DNA of 64,000 nucleotides from Chara braunii. Its lineage: Eukaryota > Streptophyta > Charophyceae > Charales > Characeae. Shown in pieces: positions 23,048 to 34,680 of this stretch. The stretch spans positions 1,884,435-1,948,434 of the forward strand of contig BFEA01000029.1 of the NCBI GenBank assembly GCA_003427395.1, in the 5' to 3' direction. The stretch's first letter is position 1. Every line of letters begins with the position of its first letter. The notes below the pieces were generated by a model, which was not told the DNA's origin, made no database searches, and was given only the letters and a program-made list of their open reading frames with translations. Position numbers and translations under genes: made by a program.

Positions 23048-23058
23048 TGTGTGTGTGT
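22879..23058. repeat. GT microsatellite, interrupted by adapter sequence
   Basis: Two long GT blocks (about 22879-22938 and 22974-23058) lie on either side of the adapter at 22939-22973. Their true lengths and linkage are therefore uncertain. Confidence 0.9.
22939..22973. other. Nextera/Tn5 mosaic-end junction (sequencing adapter)
   Basis: CTGTCTCTTATACACATCT (22939-22957) is the complete 19-bp Tn5 mosaic end. It is directly followed by AGATGTGTATAAGAGA, the inverted mosaic end lacking its last three bases. This is the mate-pair circularisation junction used in library preparation, not genomic DNA. Peptides translated through it are well-known database contaminants. Confidence 0.97.
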
Positions 23059-23261
23059 ATGAGAGAGAGAGAGAGGAAGAACGAGGGGGGGTTTTCGGAT
23101 CGATAATCGATCGACGCAAAAATCGGACGACCACCCCACTCTCACTTTAGTTGTATCAAATTAAAAGGATAGGGAATATGCATTCATTATTACTATTAGT
23201 ATATTTAGTATTATTATTTTTTTCGTTTGTTGTTGTTAATTCTCGACATTGTTGCTCTTTA

Positions 23262-23279
23262 TTTTTATTATTATTATTA

Positions 23280-23347
<68 letters not shown>
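23262..23347. repeat. TTA triplet microsatellite
   Basis: An almost pure ATT/TTA run broken by a short T tract. It produces poly-Tyr, poly-Leu or poly-Asn frames with no meaning. Confidence 0.95.
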
Positions 23348-25600
23348 GTTTCGATTTAATCTTACTCGGAAGGGTGATGTTCCGACCATGGCGTAGCGTG
23401 GTTGGACCCGTCGTCCTCCCGACTTGTTGAGATGTGAGTTTATGCATATCGTATGCCCCATGCTGTGGTCTCGGCATGTCGCGCATCGTGAAAGACCGCA
23501 TTGCTTCATGGTTCCGCTGCATATAGATTATGGATTGTGGAGGCTATCGACCTTGGTCGTTTGGGTTTCGCTTGTGTTGGGTTCGATTGGTGATGCTGGC
23601 TGCCGATGGGCGCATGTGATCCGGGAGGAACGGTGTGGGTGCTCTCTTTGCGCCACGTGCGTCCAGGCATGTAGGGTGTGTACTACATTCATTCCTCTCT
23701 CAACTTGTACTTCTCGGTGCAGAGGTGAGGTGGTGCACTTCGCTTTTATGTTTTGGGTGGACGGTTGCATCCGGCTTTGGGCAAAAGCGGTCGGTGGTTC
23801 CTTAGTGCGAATCATTGGTCGTCGAGGGATATACGTCAGACGATTTCACTACTACTATCTGTATTGGTTATGTCACTTATGTGTCTACTGCACAAGTACA
23901 TAGGGTCTGTATGTTTGTATCTTTCTACATTTGTCTGTATTTGTATTAGGTAGTATCTGTCTATATGTCTAAACCTTTTGCATATGTATGTATTTGTAAT
24001 TGTCGGTATTTGTTTATACTTTTATATCTATAATCCGTCAGCTCGTCTGTGTTTTTTTAATTATGAGTATGTAGGTGATTTGCACCTTTCTGTATGATTG
24101 TACGATTGTGTTTTCATGTGGTTCAACTTGTTTGAATCTTGGTGCATGCATCTATCTGCCAAGAAGAAGACTATTAACCCCCAGTTTATAAACGATCTAT
24201 AGATATACGAGGAAAACAAAACTAATGGTCGATATAGGAGAAGGGTGAAAAACAAGAAACTGCTAGTGTGTGTATGTCATCGTGTTCACCATACACAACT
24301 ACAATGAAAAGCATGACTGTAGTAGATTGTTCTATCATACTTTTGTTGGCTCAGTCGTATACATTTGTAATCATTATGCACAACTACGCAAAAAAATTGT
24401 ATGACTATGCCGGACTGTTTCATCGGACTATCATCAACTCGTCGGGAGATTGAACCCCGACAATATTCCGAGAGACAATAGGCTGACGGACTGGCGGACA
24501 GGCATAGGCAGACAAACAGAAACAGGGGCAGACAGACAGAGATAAGATGTGAGGGGATGACCAGGTGGATACCAACATACGGATGCTCAGGCGGACGGGG
24601 TAGAATCAAGGAGGCATGTGAGAATAGCACGCATGCAAAAACACTATGAGATACTTCACGAAATTCCAACTGAAGTCCTGAGATGCGAAGTACAGGTAAG
24701 CGCATAGGCGCTTCAGCAACACTTCCACACCATTCACGAATAAGCAATCTCCCTAAATGTGGTCAGTCTTTGTATTGACATGAGCCGAGTCTTCACTCGT
24801 CCCAACATTTGCCTCCTTTGGTTTGACGTGGACCTGGTACCACATGCCCACTGCCTATTCTGCTTCAGCATGTCAAGGACTAATGTTTTTTTCCAAACTT
24901 TCATTGGCGTGTTGTTGCATAGGCCTGCGAGTCACAAACTTTTCTGTTGGAATATGACTTTGACTGTGGGATGTGACTCTTGCCCCTGGGTAGCGACTTT
25001 TGCCTAGAAAAGCGTCATCGGCCTGTAGGAAATAACTTTCCTAAATGAGTTTCAAAGTGAGACATGATTCTTACCTAGGAAGCACAACCTTACCTACAAA
25101 TGTGAAAGATTACCGATGTCTGTTGGACCTGACTCCAATGGTACCCAGGCGAGACTTTGCTGAAACTGCCCAATTTGGCTCAAAGTCTCGAACTTGTAGT
25201 TCTAAGCTTAGGGGATGGAGTATAAACTGCATTTCAGCAGAAGGTCATCATACGTTATCATTGTTATTATTGCTATTTATGATTATTATTACTGACATTA
25301 TTGTTATCTTTCCACCGATGAATGACATCCACAGGGGGGAAGAAGGCTTACCTGGTCAACGGGACAGGGACTACAAGAAGAATAAGATAGAAAGATAGAG
25401 AAGGAGATCCTCTAAGGAGGAAAGGTCGGAGAAGGAGAAAAAAAGAGAAGGTGGATTCAGGAATTGGTTTTGGTTGGGAGAAAAGAAGGGGAAATGGGAA
25501 AAGGAAGGTGAAGGGAAGCAAAGGAAAGGACTTCGAGGAGGAAAGTTTCGGAAGAAGATTTATACATATACCTTTGATCTCTGACTCAAAAATTCATTAT
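23348..25600. other. unassigned stretch
   Basis: A 159-residue frame on the plus strand (23424-23903) is Cys/Arg/Trp-rich with no domain I recognise and no codon-bias support; I do not call it a gene. 23900-24050 repeats GTATTTGT-like words. 24480-24545 has CAGACAGA repeats. Around 24950-25150 short imperfect repeats such as TGACTTTGACTGTGGGATG occur. Confidence 0.35.
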
Positions 25601-25607
25601 TATCTTT

Positions 25608-25709
25608 TTTTTTTTAATCATTATTATTATTATTATTTATTACTATTTATTAGATATTATTATCTTTATTATTATTATTATTATATTATTATCATTGTTA
25701 TGATTAATG

Positions 25710-25759
<50 letters not shown>

Positions 25760-25790
25760 AGGTATTTACTACTATTGATTTTATTATTTA
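25608..25790. repeat. ATT triplet microsatellite, interrupted
   Basis: Runs of TTA/ATT units broken by short unique segments. Confidence 0.95.
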
Positions 25791-26042
25791 TTTGATGTTA
25801 AGAAAAGGATTAGAGATGGGGGGGTGTGAGAGAAAATTGAGGGAAAAATGTCACCATTAGCTATGAGGATACCTATCTTTTCCATTTTCCACCATTCCCC
25901 TTTTGTCCGAGTCTCTCACATCTCCATCCTTTCGGTTAAGATTGCATAATGGAATATTCCACTTTAAAATTTTCAAAGGCAATCATGAGTCTTATGAATT
26001 TTTCATACAAACATTTGCATAGATTAGGTAAATCTGAGTAAC

Positions 26043-28893
26043 AGGGGGATTGCGTGAGCTCCGTCGGAGCTCACGAGGAACTCTGGAGGCAGGAAACTTG
26101 AAGGTACGCACAATCGACCCCATTTCTCTTACATAAAACCGATCCAAGTACAAGGCAATTGCGGGAGCTCTGTCGGAGTTCAAGAGGAACTTTGGAGGCA
26201 GGGAACCAAAAGGTTATATCACTTCTTGATTTTCTTGAGGACAAAAGAGGTATCAAAAATAAGGAAGTATTATGAGTGTAAAATGAGAACCTTGCCTAAT
26301 ATGAAGAAAGGAACACAGTAGAATCGAAAAAAAAACTTTGTTTCTTGGCATTGGAGAATTAAACAGTAGAATGAAGACTCGAAGACGAGTCGTTTTATGG
26401 CTTGTGTGTGCACATAATGTTCGTCTACATTGATGTCGTTCCGTAGAATTGCATGTTGATATCAAACCGGTAGTAGGACACTTCGGCGAAGGACATCCTA
26501 TTAGTTATTTAATTTTAGTCTGACCAGTTTTAACAGTTCGTGGGGTACTCCAGGGTGAGTTACGCTACTACTCGCTTGAGACTATGAAGACTAAAGTATT
26601 AAGGAGTGGTTGGATACTCCAATGTGATAAACCCCAACAAGTCTTGATTGTAGCTATGCTGGATTAAAACTTAACAATCAGAAGTCGTACAGAAGACAGT
26701 CTTTGCACAAACGCTTAGAACTTTAATAATCATGAAGTGAAAGGCTATTAGATAATATAAGGTACAAGGTTTATATCAGTGAAACAATTCCCGCCTTCAC
26801 AAGTGCAGCACGCCGGAGAATTTTTCAAGCAGTCAACCCGGTTCAGCCTAACATGCCCAGACGAAAGATCTGCACACATACATGCAAGATAATTCATATG
26901 TCGTGCACTAAAGGAGTCAACTTTCAGTCCTCATTGCCGACTTGTCCCTCGCATCGCTTAAACCATACCTAGCAGCTCCATCTTTCTCGAAACTCATTGA
27001 GCCCAAAATCCCCACTCCAGTTCAAAGGACCTTACGGAATGACCAAGACCATTCAGACATTTGAATGCAGGAGACAGTTTTACTGGCTATAAGGTTTGTC
27101 TTTAGATGTAGGTATTAAGTCAAAAGGGAAGTAGTTAAATCGGTAAAAACTGAAATGTTACCGAGAGATAACAGATAAATGCAGTTTGTGCAGATCCTTT
27201 TTCAATTAAGTATGATAGTGAGTTGCACACACACAAGTCGACAAAGACTCAACATCCTGTCTCTTAGTTTTAACCCACTTTACCTTCTCATAATCGTAAG
27301 CTCCCAGAGTAACATCCCATAACTCAACACCTAGTTCTGTTTAATAACATGTGAGTGCCTATTTGTCCCTTCTCCTCCTTTTTCAAGGAAACTTGTACTA
27401 AGTTGTTGAAGGAAAATTATATTTTTTCTATACTTTTATCCCCCTCTCTCCTTGGATCAAGTACACCTTTTAGCGCATGTGTAGCTATAACTACCCCGAA
27501 TTCATATTCAGGTGACTTTTCAACACTTATAAGTAGATTTAGCCTTTGCGGTGATTATTTAGTACTTTCCTTGTTCCCTGTCCTCGTGGTTTCGACCGTT
27601 TCTTTCGTTATGTAAAGTTGCTCCTACTTGATGTACGCCCCTTTTCTATTTCCTTTAGATTTTCCTTATGTTGACACATACAAGTAGTGGATGGACTATC
27701 ACTGGGACCTCTCACTACTTGATCAATCTCATACAATCATTATTCAAACAAGTAGTTCGATAACACTTTCTTGGAGCATCCAACCACCCTTCCAATTCCA
27801 TTCATGCAAATAAACAATAGAGAGTTACGTATATAACAACTCATAAGGGTAGTAGGGTATCTCACACTGGAATGTCTGATTATCTGGCCGTAAACAAATA
27901 ATAGGATGACCCCCATGGAATATCCTACTATCCATTTTCATACTCAACAAACAACTCGCCCTCTTTCCATATTGATGGTTAGTATCAAGTTCAAGTTAGT
28001 AATAGGATTATCTTCCCTTGAGCCGCTTACTATTCCTTGAACGATGTGCCATCTAACTTTAAGTGTGTAATAGGATGACTAGCAATGGGGTAGCCTTTCA
28101 CCGACTCAAAGTCGACCGGTTGATTTTAGATTAGTAGATAGGACGCACGTAGCAGGGTAACTCATACTGGAGTACCCTACTATTATTCTCATCTTAAGTT
28201 AGTATAAAATTTAAGTAACAGGATGACCCTCCCTGGAGCGTCCTACTACCTTTTGCCGCACATCAAGAAATGGGATGGCTCCCACTGGAGCATCCTTCTA
28301 CTCGACTTTCGTGTTAGACAAGTTGAGGGCTTAGCACATAGACTGAAAGTTGATTAATAGGATAACTCACACTGCAGTATCCAACGGTTATTTCAACTCT
28401 AGTAAGTTTTAAGCTTAAGCTAGTAGTAGGAGTTCGCAACTTGGGTAATGAATATAGTTTTTGTAACCTACTAACCTATTACGTTTAGATGAAAGTGATG
28501 AATGCGAGAAAGTTCGTCAGTCTAAAGTCGACCTGAGTTACAAGTCGGTCCGGGGAGAGTAGTATCTCGATGCCGACACATACACGGGTCAGTCTTAGGT
28601 GTTCTACCACATGTATACCTATGCTATAGCGACCGAGCAAACGCCCTCGGCTAGCTTACCTATACGATCACAAGTAAAAGCCTTCGTATGTGAGTTGGTA
28701 GCTCAGCAGGGATACGCCTACCTAAGGGCGGTGACAACTCCTCAGGTAGAGGTATCTTGTACCTCATGGAGCTCTGACCTGTCGCAGCGAGCCGTGAGAG
28801 GTATAGCTGGCACGCACGGTCGGAGTGGTATCTCCTCTAACTCGAAGGTAAGTACTTACTCCTACATGACACGACCGTGAGGTCCAACACTTA
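26043..28893 (+). repeat. long gypsy-associated repeat, third diverged copy
   Basis: Same orientation as the left arm. It begins with two copies of the GGAGCTC(C/T)GTCGGA block (26055 and 26165) that match 13170 in the left arm. It ends with blocks matching 16480-16690 (GGTAGCTCAGCAGGGATACG versus GGTAGCTCAGCGGGGACACA; GTGAGAGGTATAGCTGGC versus GCGAGAGGTATGGCTGAC). The interior carries its own hairpin array with a different core. A minus-strand gag-protease remnant abuts its right end, as pol abuts the left arm at 16697. Confidence 0.5.
26530..28400. repeat. hairpin array with a second core type
   Basis: About nine to ten copies of a semi-palindrome of the form AGGAT-GACTC-CACTGGAG-ATCCT. 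Examples: AATAGGAT with ATATCCTACTA near 27900; AGCAGGGT with ACCCTACT near 28150; GGGATGG with CATCC near 28265; AGGATAA with TATCC near 28360. The first two copies (26540, 26612) lie in reverse. Stem bases vary between copies and are matched within a copy. Confidence 0.45.
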
Positions 28894-29749
28894 CCGCAGA
28901 CTGTGAGACCGCTGTACCAGACAAACTGACATTCTCCTGTCGTATGAAGTGAGCAAACTGGCGAGGAGAAGGGAAAGAGATGTCTGGGTGGGACCCAGAG
29001 GAACGAGGGTCCTGCGGACGTAGGTCGGGAGGGGTGTCGCCTGTGGTTCCAATGAAGGGGAATCGATGGTTCTGGCCACACTTCGTTTTGGGAATGAGTA
29101 TCTCAATCGCCCATTCGGCCTCTGTGTCACGGAGCTGGCGAGATTAGGGAGTGTCGAGAATAAAGTTGTACCCAGTCTCCAACAGATCAAAGTATGCAGA
29201 GCAATGGTATCTCTGGTGGTTTGAGGGTGAGGGAAAAGTGGTGATCGGGGACTGTTTGATCGAAGAAGCGCTGCGTCTTGTTATCTCTGAGGGTAACGAA
29301 GATATGAGAGCAAGACCCGGAGGTAGATAAATGAGTTTCCTCAACCATGGGAGGGTAAACGAAATCTCCTTGCAAGTCGGGGTCCCATAACGAGCGGTAC
29401 ACCCTCATAGATGTCTCCAGTGGATAGGAATGATGGGGAGGGTGCGATCAGGGTCAAAGAGCAGAGCGAGAAGACGACGCAGAACGTCTATGTGTCTCCT
29501 GAGTCGCACCTGGCCAGCCCGAAGAATGCTCAAATCGATGAGAGATGAGACAATGTCATCACGAGTCACCAACTGAGCACTACAATGAGTAGTACGAATG
29601 GCGCGACTCGTCGGAAGTCTCAGAGGGGAAGGACTAGATGCGGCAGCCTGCGGTCGTGCAAACGGTACCTCGACAGACTGCGGGGCAGAAGGAACTGAGT
29701 ATGTCGTGTCTTGAGATTCTCTGGTGGGGTAGGTAAAGGGGCAAACCAC
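28894..29749 (-). pseudogene. gypsy protease-region remnant
   Basis: Downstream (minus sense) of the zinc knuckle, frames contain LQGDFVYPPMVEE, SHIFVTLRDNKTQRFFDQ, then AYFDLLETGYNFILDTP and LRDTEAEWAIEILI. The last resembles the end of a retroviral-type aspartic protease domain (a LLxGTPWL-like segment). The catalytic DTG/DSG is not clearly seen. Stops and frame shifts break it. It ends where the third long repeat begins, so RT to integrase are absent here. Confidence 0.45.
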
Positions 29750-31366
29750 GACTCGGTGGTCGGGAAGTCGACTACGTGCGGGGCCTTAGCGGTACACTGC
29801 ACTGTAGCTAGCTGGATGAGACTGGCCGGTGGGGTCGGGAAGGGATTGAGACCGGCGCTGACGAGAAATGTCAGCAAAGTGTCGATCAAGGGCAGCATGG
29901 TATGGACATTGTGAGGAGGTGTGTCCATTCTGGCGACAACGAAGGCAACCGCGACGAGTCTTGAGGGCGGCGTGCTCCTAAGGGGATAGAGCTCCACGAG
30001 GAGGGATGAAACCCTGCAGGAGGTTTACTTGAGGAACCGCGAACGTGAGGGCGCCCGCCTGTGCAACCCGACTGCGCGAACGACCCATGGCGGACATCGC
30101 CATCTGCAAGCGGTCGGGCACCGAGACAGTGTCGTCATCCAAGTGGTACTGGATGACGTCCTGAAGCTCGAGATCCTCGGGGCTTCCCCAAAGGTAGGGT
30201 CAAGCTCGGTTGAGGCGTCCTTGCCATACTCGAGATAATTCTCCAGGGCGAGCTGGTCGGTGGAAGCGTCCGGCAAAAGAGGATAGTAGACCTCGAGTAG
30301 TACCGCATGATTGGGGCGGATAGTGAAAAAGATGAGGCGTCAGAGAAGCGACTCTGCATCCTCTGGTGCTGACGAGCAGCCTCGTAGGCTTGCTCTGTGG
30401 AGGCGAAGGTCTGTCGGCATTGCTCGATGCGGTAGTCAGCCGGAAGACTAGCGAGGAACCTGAGGTTGTTGGTCAAAAGCACCTTAGGTAGGAGTGCCTC
30501 ATCGCAAAAGAGGCGGGCGTCCTGAAACACCCGGATGTGACGCTAAAGGTCTGTTGGTGCGAAGGACCCGCTCCACTGTGTCTGGTTGACCCGATCAAAG
30601 GCGTCGGTCGCGTTGTGTAAAGTTTCATAGCGGTCATGAAGGAACGTGGTGCAGTCCGGGAAAGTGAGAGCCTCACACGAACGAGTACGATAGGTACTGT
30701 AGTTCTTCCATGCGGAGAACGGGCTGCCTTGCAATTTAGTTGCGAGCATAGAGCACCACAACTCCTAATAAGTGTTTGTTAGTGTCCGCGTATGTGTGGC
30801 AGCCTGCAACCAATGCGATACACGAAGTGTACCATCGTATTCGAGTATATAAAATAGACACACAAGGGGGGGACGATTGTGCTGACGGCGAGGGAAGAGA
30901 GGTTGATGGGCCTGCACTGCGGCGGCAAATGTTGGTGCCGGTGCAGGGATGACAGTGATGGCTGGTTGTGGAAGGCCCACGAAAGGTGGAGGCCACAACC
31001 GCAACCAGTTAAGACGGAGTGGCGAGGTAGGAGGGTAGAGGGGGAGGAGGAGGTCGAGGGAAACGAGCCTGCATGACAGACGTGGGAGAGGTGGTATAAT
31101 AAGAAGAAAGGTGCGCAACCTGTAAAGGGTGAGACTGTCTCAGAATGAGTATCTCCGTCTGGAGCTGCGCCACAATGGCCTGTAAGGTAGCCACTCTCTG
31201 GGTGCGCGGGGTCTGAGGTGGAGAAGGTGGAGAAGGTACTCTAGCGAGAGGAGGAGTAACGAACTATAGGGAACCCTAAGGTGCGAGTGAGGAGATGAGG
31301 GGAGGAGAGGGGGCTCCGGACCGTAGTGTCGGGATAGAAGCGGGAAGTTGGTAAGCCATATCGAGA
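29750..31366 (-). pseudogene. gypsy gag remnant with CCHC zinc knuckle
   Basis: A start-like MAYQLPASIP lies near 31366. Then come a Gln/Leu-rich coil (ATLQAIVAQLQTEILILRQ, about 31140-31194) and a capsid-like region with DGTLRVSHWLQAA, GSPFSAWKNYSTYRTR, FLHDRYETLHNATDAF (30600-30850) and LPADYRIEQCRQTFASTEQA (30380-30460). A zinc knuckle GCLRCRQNGHTSSQC (CX2CX4HX4C) lies at about 29906-29950. The order is typical of Ty3/gypsy gag, giving structural capsid and RNA-binding nucleocapsid. Several stops and frame shifts make it dead. It continues into the protease region and is preceded by the right long repeat, which would be its leader/LTR. Confidence 0.7.
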
Positions 31367-33209
31367 TAAGTAGATGAAACTGTCTAGCCAGATTCTGGTA
31401 TTTGGGCAGCAACACCTATGGTAGTGGCCGAAGCGGTAGGGGCAATGGAAGTCGACGCGTGTGCCGCAACAGATGGTATAATCTTAAACGACAACGATGT
31501 CGGGCGCATCGTTCCGGCACCGCACGCGGCAGCGCGGGACCCTCTCGGCCGTGTCACGCAGGAGTTGGACCAATCTTGCCGCGAACATACAAATGGAGCT
31601 TCCTTAGGCCGCTCCGGCCGAGTGCGCCAGCCATACCTCTCGCGAGCCCCTACGACAGGATAGGACCTACGCGAGGCACAACTTACCTCCACCTTACGAG
31701 AGATGTCACCTCCCTTCGGTGGGCGTATCCCCGCCGAGCTACCAGTCCACAGTACGAAAGTTAATCAGTTGCAATCGCAGAGGTGGACCAGCCGAGGGCG
31801 TTTCTCATTCGCTGTAGCATAGGGGGTACGCGCGGTAATACGCCTATCAAGCTCGCACGCGAACTGACATCTTGGGGGCTGAAGTCCCAAGCGCGGCTTG
31901 TCGTCGGTCGACTAGGACGCATCCCACACACCACACGCACACCACTTTACGAACACAAAAATAAAATACACACACACACACACACACACACATCGAACAA
32001 CGCGACAACACTCCTAGTCCCTTAAGTAGCCGTCCCATAACTTCCCGACGCGGAAATTGAATAGGCATCGCGCGCGAGACTCAGTATAAAACCGCGCGGA
32101 CGCAGGGCTAACTCATGTCGACCCGCAAAGCAAGCATACGCAAGCGGTCGCAGTGATGACGTACTATGTAGTACCCATACTCACGCGGTCCTCGTTAATC
32201 TCGAGGGTCGCATTCAACACTCAAGTGTCGGCTGACACGCGCCTTGAGGGTTAATCTGTCGACGCTGGACAACCGCCATGCGCGGTTGAAGATCACACAC
32301 CCTCTTCTTCATTCTGTGCAGAGCGGGTGGTACACAGGTCCATACCTGTGGTGGCAGTCGCTTCTTGCGGCCCTGGGGACGAGCCCTGCTCTAGGTCTGA
32401 GCGAAGGTCAAGGGGTTTTACTTTGACGGCTGCCACGGACTACAACGTCTAACAATAAAATTTCCAAAAAACAAAGAATAAAGGAAATCTTCTTTTTCTT
32501 TCAAAACACAATCTGGTTAACCCTTATGCGCAATTGCAGTAGGCCTCCCACATACTCAGGGCACTTATAAGTATGTAAGGCTTAGTTATGTAGGACGATC
32601 ACTTCTCACAGTCACAATGAGGCTCCTCTTAGCCATCTATGTATGTAATCACAGGCAGTCACATCCCGAAGACGAACCACAATCTTACATGCAATCACAT
32701 CAAAGATTCATCCAGAAGTTCACGCACTACACGGGGTCAACTTCAACCATTCCTTGCGCTCATACCCCTCACTTTAGCCATACAAGCCTCACTCGTGCAA
32801 CTCTTAAATAAATACTCAGTACTTTTGTTGGATGGCCATTCAATAAAGTCCGGGTGAAAACACAACAAAATAATTCAATCACAAGGCTAAAGCCTTTAGG
32901 TTGAGTCGCAGGAGTGGATTGGTGTTGAATCGTAAACCGACGAATCGGCAACCGACCTGTTATCAGTGATAACAAAAGATGATCCTCGTAGGATCAAACT
33001 GAAACTAGTCCAAGTCCTGAATCAATCGATCCAGAAGACCTGTAACACAAGACAGGCCAGCCCCCAAGCTAAAATCATGAGTGTATGGAGAATACAACTC
33101 CATAACACATTCTCACTCAAAGTTATCTTCCAACCAAGTCTAAGTCTACCTCTAAGCAAGTGCCCAAGGCAAAGGTAGACTAACGGCAGGATCTTCCCTA
33201 TTCAGGGTG

Positions 33210-33232
33210 GATCGCCACAATCGCCACCTGTC
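33210..33232 (-). other. candidate LTR end / primer site, right arm
   Basis: The complement reads GACAGGTGGCGATTGTGGCG, matching 15018-15037. In minus sense it lies between the LTR-like part and the leader preceding gag. Confidence 0.3.
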
Positions 33233-33850
33233 AAAATATAATCTAACTCCTCTAAATCGAAAAAATTTCGGCAGCGCTTCCCGTATGAAAAGTGTCTTTT
33301 CAAGATTTGTATCAACCTGAATATGAAATCAAAAGTAGTCTTTGACTTTCCAAAGTCCAATTTTGTCTAACTTCCTGAATCAGTAAAAATTTGGGCAGCA
33401 CTCCCTTTAGAAAAGAAGACTTTCCAATTTTTTACTAAGTCATATATAAACTTTAGACAAGTTGAACTTTGACAAGTCAGAATTTTGACCAACTCCTTGG
33501 ATTTGCAGAAATTTCGGCAACGCTTCCCGTAGAGAAAGCAGCTTACCAAGATTTATACAAAGCCAAGTATAACAAAAGATCCCAGAAAATGCGAAAATCA
33601 ATCTAGGTAAAAAAAACTTAGCTTATAAAATGCAGGAATTGAACGAACTCCTATCGCTCTAGCACGTGGCGAGCAACTACAGCAACTACCTGTCAAACTG
33701 AAACTCACACCAAGTAATAGCCTCACTCAGTCACATGCAGGCCAAACCACAAAGGTAAGTACTCTCTCCAGCCGCGAGTCAATTTAGCAAACAATAGTTC
33801 GTGTCTTCTCAGCAAGTTACCCATTTATACCCAAATTACATAAGGTGTAA

Positions 33851-34680
33851 AGTCAAGCCGTCCAATCTTATGGAACCTGCCTGACCCAGCCATTGAGTAT
33901 ACATGAACAGGTTGCACAACTACTTCTCTCTTCCTTTTGAGGCATATGACTAAGCCGTTCATCTTAGAACAAGGCTCAGCCGCCCTGAACTGTTTAATAT
34001 CCAAATTATATATACCTCTCTGCACTTAGTCTTCGAAATGGGCATAGGGCTGAGCCGCTCAACTTAGAACGTTGCTCAGCCTGCTTTAGTTTACCTTCAG
34101 TTATACTCTTAATTATACTCTCTTCACTTCATGATAAGCTATAGCCAGACTGTCCAATCTTATGGACCCCATGCTTGGCTAGCCTGTTCATAAATGAAAT
34201 AATATAAAATATAGTCAAAATTTAAACTTTTGGGTTCCAACATGTGCGAGGCTTTGGGCCAGACCGTCCAATCTTATGGAACATATCTGGTCCTCTGCCA
34301 GATTCGTTTCTCTCTGATCCAGCTGTGTGCGGCATGAGTCCAAAGTCGTCCAATCTTATGGACATGCCTTGCCCCCCGCGAGAATTATCCCCTCAGAATA
34401 AAACAGGAAGGGGTTGAGCCGTCCAATCTTATGGACTTGCTCAGGCCTCCTCAATCAAAAATAAAAGAGACAGAACAAACCCCAATCAAACATGGCAACC
34501 AAACCCTCCAATCTTATGGTACAGGTTTGGTCCCTGAAAAGTCAGCCACAGTCAAACCCTTCCAATTCAGAACAATCGGACCGTCCAATCTTATGGAACT
34601 GGTCTGACTCTCCATGCAATTCAAAAATAAGCACAACGGTTAGACGGTCCAATCTTACGGAACTGGTCTAACCCCATAGG
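33851..34680. repeat. hairpin array with invariant core and variable stems
   Basis: About ten hairpins. The core (G)TCCAATCTTATGGA or a variant is framed by stems that differ between copies: GGCTGAGC (34048-34055) with GCTCAGCC (34074-34081); TAGCCA (34142-34147) with TGGCTA (34176-34181); CCAGA (34259-34263) with TCTGG (34286-34290); TGAGC (34415-34419) with GCTCA (34439-34443); ACCAAACC (34498-34505) with GGTTTGGT (34524-34531); TCGGACC (34576-34582) with GGTCTGA (34601-34607, one mismatch); GGTTAGAC (34638-34645) with GTCTAACC (34666-34673). The pairing is seen directly; function is unknown. Confidence 0.75.

Noticed and set aside
22644-23150. His/Thr- or Val/Cys-repeat proteins
   Set aside because: Translations of the GT microsatellite and the Tn5 adapter, a known source of false proteins.
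23151-23509. Poly-Leu, poly-Tyr and poly-Asn frames
   Set aside because: Products of the TTA microsatellite.
23424-23903. 159-codon Cys/Trp-rich frame as a gene
   Set aside because: No recognised domain, no start or splice context, and it lies between microsatellites.
33851-34680. CRISPR-like array
   Set aside because: The shared cores are short, spacing is irregular (about 65-285 bp), and the variable parts form hairpin arms; the context is a eukaryotic retrotransposon.
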